Positions 59,770-64,000 of a stretch of 64,000 nt of DNA are shown in pieces. Position 1 is the first letter of the stretch, and every line of letters begins with the position of its first letter. The translations under genes and the position numbers were made by a program. Below the pieces are notes generated by a model. It made no database searches, was not told the origin of the DNA, and saw only the letters and a program-made list of their open reading frames with translations. This stretch comes from Sialis fuliginosa (lineage: Eukaryota; Arthropoda; Insecta; Megaloptera; Sialidae): assembly GCA_961205875.1 (NCBI GenBank), contig OY540811.1, positions 22,065,248 to 22,129,247 on the forward strand. The letters run 5' to 3'.

Positions 59770-61025
59770 TTTGAAATACAATAAATCTATATTTGATCAT
59801 GAGATGAATTAATATGGTTGAGTCATTCAGAAGCCAAAAAAATTAATTTGGTTATTTGTTAATGTTGAAAATAGAAAAATCACAAAAGGTGAAGTTTTAC
59901 CTGTCTTTTGAAAGTCTTAATTTTATTTTGGCCTGTATTATTGACCGGTTTTTTCATGCTTATTTGCATATTTTTATATTCTTTTAAAAAAAGTACGCAA
60001 GTAATATCTGATTATTGCTTTACTCAATTGTAGTCAGCTACCAATATATATTATTTAGTAATAAATTCAAAATACGAGTTTTATCAACAGCTCAAAATTA
60101 AAAAAAAAAATCGATTGTAGCATATAGGGTAACCCAAATTAGAATATTTATCAAAAGTATTGAAGTTAAGCAGTTAACGAATAAATTTCTCCCTTCAAAA
60201 CTGGGACAGTAATAGCCTTAATTATATTTATAAATATAAATATATTATATAAATTTATATTACACATAATAACGTATGTTTTAATCATCTATACAGCATT
60301 TAATGATTACCCACTTGTAATACAACTCAATGTAATTTGAAAACAAGCATTAGGGTATAATGTTCAAACCGCTTAAAAATAAACGCAACGTAAAATAATT
60401 TTCGCAATAAATAACATTGGGAGAGAATAAATGAGAATAACAGGTTGTTACATGCGTGGGTGCGTAGACAAAACTTATTTGTGCAATTTTGGTATATATG
60501 TACACAAAATTAAAAAGTTGTTTTGCTCTATATTTACTCTTATAAAAAATTCCAGTTTTCTGCGAATTATTGTTATTGTTTTAGGTTTTATGTCTGATAA
60601 ACAATTTTAATTAATATTGCAAAAAACATTCGTGTATACAATGTTAAGAATTATCAAAATACTCTGTGTATTTATTTAGAATAATTATATGGAATGATAT
60701 TTAATTTACAAAACAAATGATCAAAGAAAAATTAGCAACATTGTTTTCACGTTGAAATGTAAAGAAGATAACGAAAATTATATTCAGAGCTTATGAAATA
60801 ACAAAGAGGAAAATTAAAAGCAGATAATAAAAATTTAAAATTAAACAATTTGCATTCATAGTTATTGTGTGTTTACATTAGTATTAGTAATATAGAATTA
60901 ATAAATGGGTGGCGATCAAAATCTAGATTTTTCTAGATCTATACAATCTACAGTGTAAGCAATATCTAAATAGGTAAGTTATCATAAAAGGTAACGTTTA
61001 CTGTTTGTTCTAAATATTAATTACT
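59770..61025. other. A+T-rich non-coding stretch
   Basis: No exon or bounded repeat was seen. Confidence 0.5.
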
Positions 61026-61560
61026 ACATAGGCTGAAAAGTCTTTGGTTTGACGTACAGATGGCGTCATAAACAAAAAAATCCTAAAGAATAACGACCTT
61101 AACTAGAACACTGTCAAAATTTCATGACATTTCAGATACTCTTGTTCAAGTTACAGCCTTCAAAGTGACGCTACTTTTGTTATTTTTTTAATCATAGAAA
61201 AAATTGAATTTCGTGTTTTGATTAAACATTGTTTTTTGATGGGGAAAAATACCGTCTGAACATAGGAATGGCTTGATAAGTGTTACGGCAAATTTGCTCT
61301 AGCTAATTCAACCGTAAAATATTGGTTTGCTGAGTTTCGTCGGACCGTACGAGCACAAATGATGCACGATGCACCATGTTCAGGAAGGCCAAATGTGATA
61401 GTTACTCCAGAAAACATTAGAAAAATTCGTGAAATTGTGTTGAATGACCGCAAAGTGAAAGTGAGTGAGCTAGCTAACACAATAAACATCTCAAAGGAAC
61501 GTGCTGGTTATTATTCTTCATAAATGTTTACATATGAAAAAGCTTTGCGCACGATGGGTA
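61026..61560 (+). pseudogene. Degraded mariner transposase, N-terminal half
   Basis: The 5' part, ACATAGGCTGAAAAGTCTTT then GACGTACAGATGGCGTCATA, has the style of a mariner left terminus and untranslated leader. From 61194 (start codon decayed to ATA) a transposase frame is readable to TAA 61521. It is broken by in-frame TGA and TAG at 61257-61265. Recognisable mariner motifs follow: FRVLIKH, GKN, WLDKCYG, WFAEFRR, SGRPN, VTPENI, LNDRKVKV and ISKERAGY. After the stop a shifted frame continues MKKLCARW. These belong to the DNA-binding HTH half. The catalytic DD(D) half and the right terminus are missing, so the copy is inactive. Confidence 0.88.
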
Positions 61561-61569
61561 TCGTGTTTT

Positions 61570-61775
61570 TTTAAATAATTCTTTTGAGTGGTTTATCTCG
61601 AAGTCCATTGTCAGATTTTGATAAATTTATATAGAACCACCTCGGAAATATACTATTTAAAAAAAAATCGTTCAAATTAGTGCATATTTGTTGGAGTTAT
61701 TCCATACATAAGAATATATACAGCCGAATTGAGAATCTACTCCTTTTTTGAAGTCGGTGATATTTCATTTTGAAC
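61570..61775 (+). repeat. Retroelement 3'-region-like remnant adjoining the mariner
   Basis: GAACCACCTCGGAAATATAC, ATATACAGCCGAATTGAGAA and CTACTCCTTTTTTGAAGTCG form a phrase sequence that is very common in lepidopteran intergenic DNA. It replaces the missing 3' half of the mariner, so either a deletion or an insertion joined the two. Confidence 0.55.
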
Positions 61776-62636
61776 ATCCGGTTGATATTATGTATTTTAA
61801 AACAAATGAAACAATAGTGTGCTACTATAATGACATTAAAATTATATTCAGCAATTTCCCGAGATATTATTTAATTTTTTTCGGGATGCAGGAATTAAAA
61901 ATTCGACAATATTCCCATTAATTAATGTTATTTCAATACAAACATAATATAATCGATGATCATTTTAATCACAAATTGAATAAATAACAACCTTGATTCC
62001 ATAAACCTGGCAAAACCACAATTACAACAACGTTTTATTTGATATGCTTAAACACTTAGGTACGTGCACAATAACTAATCAAAATCCATAAACAAAGAAT
62101 AATCCGTGCCCAAAGCATTAACAACAAACATCATCCAATGAAACCAATATTAATTGTTCATTAAAATACAATTTAATGGAGTAAATTTCATTATGTACTA
62201 TATATATTTCCAACTGTATGAGAACTAATTCAGTAAGTTTTTCACCCTTTGTACAGTGGTACAAAAATCGAAAAACTTAGATTATATTTATAAAATTAAA
62301 TTCTATAATTATATTTATTTTAATAAAAACGGAGATAATTCTAATTTAAATAATAATTTATCAGTAAATAAAAAATTAAACTGTAATTATATGTACGTAC
62401 ATAAAAAACTTTATGGATGGGGCTATATATAAAAATATTAAAACATTGCATTAAAATTTAAATTTAAAATTTCTTTTTTTTAAATAGTGGTTTTGTTGCA
62501 TAATGTTGAGAATGCTGATTTCGTAAAAAAGGCAAAACCGATTGGAGTAGACTATATTTTCTGAAATTCTCATTTCAAGATGAAAATTTTGCGATCTAGC
62601 TAATTTGAAAGGAACTAGATATTTAAAAATAAATAG
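61776..62636. other. A+T-rich non-coding stretch
   Basis: Nothing supported. The minus frame at 62451-62687 runs into the next repeat. Confidence 0.5.
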
Positions 62637-63426
62637 GCCAAGTGCGTGTTGGGCACGTACATAATAGGGTTCCGTAGTTATTCTCACTACAATTTATAAA
62701 AGAGAGTTATTTTAAAATTTTTCATAAACTATTCTTGTTACAGTGTTCGTTATAATTTTCATTGAAAGAACTAATTAAAAGCTATACTCTGGAATTTTTT
62801 CTCATTTTTTGCATCGTTAGTTTAGAAATTAGAAAGGGGACGCTCTGATAACTACATTGAAAAGCAAATACGAGTATATCGTGACTGAAAGGTTATTTAA
62901 TATTTTTGGTTGCATTTTAAGAGACCTATCTAAAGACACCACACTCAATAGGGTTAGTGGAAAAAAAATTGAGTACACTTTTCAGTCTATGTGAGGGGGT
63001 CCAAAATTTTTTTTGACAGTGTTCGTTATGATTTTCAGTGAAATTGATATTTAAAAGTTACATTCTGAATTTTTCAAATTTTTTGAATCCATAGTATAGA
63101 AAGAAATTAGAGGGCGAGACGCTCTGATAACGACATTGAAATGCAAATATATCGTGATTGAAGGGTTAAAATCAAAAAGTAATTTAACATTTTTTGTTGC
63201 ATTTTAGGAGACCTAACTCGACCCTACTCAATGCGATAAGTGAAAAAAAATTTTGAATATACTTTTCAGTCTGAGTCCAAAAAACTTTTTTTTTTCAAAA
63301 ATCTCACATTTCTGTGTTCTATGTTACGTCCGTGTACCAAATTTCATCTTAATAGGTATAAAATTTTTATAAACAGGTGGACAGAGCGAAACTATAAGGG
63401 TTTCCAGTTTTCTACGGAACTTTAAA
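62637..63426 (+). mobile_element. Lepidopteran GGCCAAGTGCG repeat with two internal tandem units
   Basis: Starts GGCCAAGTGCGTGTTGGGCA then GGGTTCCGTAG, and ends CCAAATTTCATCTTAATAGG, CGAAACTATAAGGG and GTTTTCTACGGAAC. It is the reverse-oriented partner of the element at 36232-37284. It has two units sharing GAGACCTA (62921 and 63208, spacing 287 bp), ATATCGTGA-TGAA, CGCTCTGATAAC and CAGTGTTCGTTAT, against three in the other copy. The 61-codon frame at 63240-63425 corresponds to the frame at 36223-36459 in the other copy, but both look like repeat read-through. Confidence 0.75.
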
Positions 63427-63833
63427 AACGGATATATAATTTTTTTTCAATACTTAAATTAGTATTTAATTTAAAAATGATAAAATTTTCATATAGGTAC
63501 AAATAAAATATTATATGAGAAATATAAATAAAAATAGTATTCTTGGAATATTGACATGATAAGTCAATTCCATAGTACAGAGAAAACTACATTTTTAATA
63601 TTTACGAAATGTATTTTAAATTTGATTATAAGTACAATATCTTATTTGTGATTCTACATAGTTCTAGATTATTGATATAAATGCATTGTACCTACTATAT
63701 TTACGAAAATTGCAAAAACCAACTTTGACCAACATTTTTGGATCTTGAACCAGCGTGCTATGCGGTCGTACAGAGCGGGCTGTGTGGAGTTACATAACGA
63801 GGTAAAGTGTCGTGAGAAAAGCATCTAACTCAC
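63427..63833. other. A+T-rich stretch passing into G+C-richer sequence
   Basis: Nothing supported up to about 63720. From there composition rises. A plus-strand donor-like site ACGAG/GTAAAGT lies at 63801-63802. It competes with the minus-strand reading of this region. Confidence 0.4.
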
Positions 63834-64000
63834 CGTAACGCCCTTGCTATCCCCCTCACTCCCACCGACAGTGCTACGATCGGGTCTGGTTACACACCCG
63901 ATATTCGCACCTCGTATTGTCTGTTATTCGACCCCGTCCTCTGCATCAGCCTCTTTACATTCCATCGGTCGCATTTTCTTTTCTGGTTTTTCTTCTTTTC
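63834..64000 (-). other. Candidate upstream untranslated exon (or promoter region), minus strand
   Basis: The last 280 bases are much richer in G+C than most of the window, as around insect gene starts. On the minus strand TTACG/GTGAGTTAG gives a consensus donor (GT at 63833-63832), so an exon may run from beyond the window edge to 63834. Its ATGs open only short frames (16 and 18 codons), which suits a 5' untranslated exon. It could be spliced to 56406-56482 (intron about 7.35 kb) and then to 46970. The plus strand also has an acceptor-like CACTCCCACCGACAG, so strand is not certain. Confidence 0.3.

Noticed and set aside
61283..61489. 68-codon minus-strand open frame
   Set aside because: It is antisense to the readable mariner transposase remnant on the plus strand.

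Overview
The window reads as low-G+C, largely non-coding DNA from an insect, most likely a moth or butterfly (Lepidoptera). Three things point there. The base composition is strongly A+T-rich, with stops scattered through all frames. The dispersed repeats carry phrases I recognise from lepidopteran genomes: GGCCAAGTGCG next to GGGTTCCGTAG (62.6 kb, and inverted at 37.2 kb), CCCGCGGCTTCGCCCGC (14.2 kb), and GAATTGAGAATCTACTCC followed by TTTTTTGAAGTCGG (61.7 kb). A degraded mariner transposase lies at 61.2-61.6 kb. No bacterial gene organisation, CRISPR array, rRNA or tRNA was seen. The order-level assignment rests on remembered repeat phrases and is an inference.

Genes. No complete protein gene is visible. 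The best genic signal is on the minus strand: a first coding exon (ATG at 46708, donor GTAAGAG just below 46639) encoding a short basic and then hydrophobic N-terminus that looks like a signal peptide or signal anchor. Its leader carries a 32-codon upstream ORF and begins at a good splice acceptor (46971/46972). Two upstream minus-strand segments look like untranslated exons of the same gene: 56406-56482 (strong acceptor and donor) and the G+C-richer window end (donor GTGAGT at 63833). If they belong together, most of the window is intron of one long minus-strand gene whose remaining exons lie below 46.6 kb or outside the window. Weaker candidates are a 64-bp intron with excellent splice signals at 6541-6604 (+), a 43-bp exon at 40920-40962 (+), and a few open frames at 5.8-6.0, 25.4-25.8, 26.2-26.5 and 53.8-54.1 kb.

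Repeats dominate. From left to right: a three-copy family with CAGTC..CCTGCA ends (2.1, 23.5 and 41.0 kb); a G+C-rich element at 3.2-3.6 kb; foldback elements with TA target sites (11.1-12.1 and 18.1-18.75 kb; 13.2-13.9 and 49.3-49.7 kb); retroelement-like remnants (14.2, 20.8-21.6, 54.5-54.9, 61.6-61.8 kb); a hAT-type MITE with a perfect 8-bp target duplication (27.7 kb); G+C-rich MITEs at 28.8-29.7 kb; two oppositely oriented copies of a GGGTCGATCC-ended MITE (32.2 and 34.0 kb, the second nested inside another element); a lepidopteran element with internal tandem units (three at 36.2-37.3 kb, two and inverted at 62.6-63.4 kb); a CACTA-ended element at 37.3-37.75 kb; and several other palindromic elements. 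A 47-bp-arm hairpin flanked by an 11-bp direct repeat sits at 47.4-47.6 kb, just upstream of the signal-peptide exon.

The rest is A+T-rich sequence in which I see neither genes nor recognisable elements. Nothing here amounts to a demonstrable new biological system. The most testable novelties are the minus-strand gene start, the hairpin, and the MITE families with defined ends.
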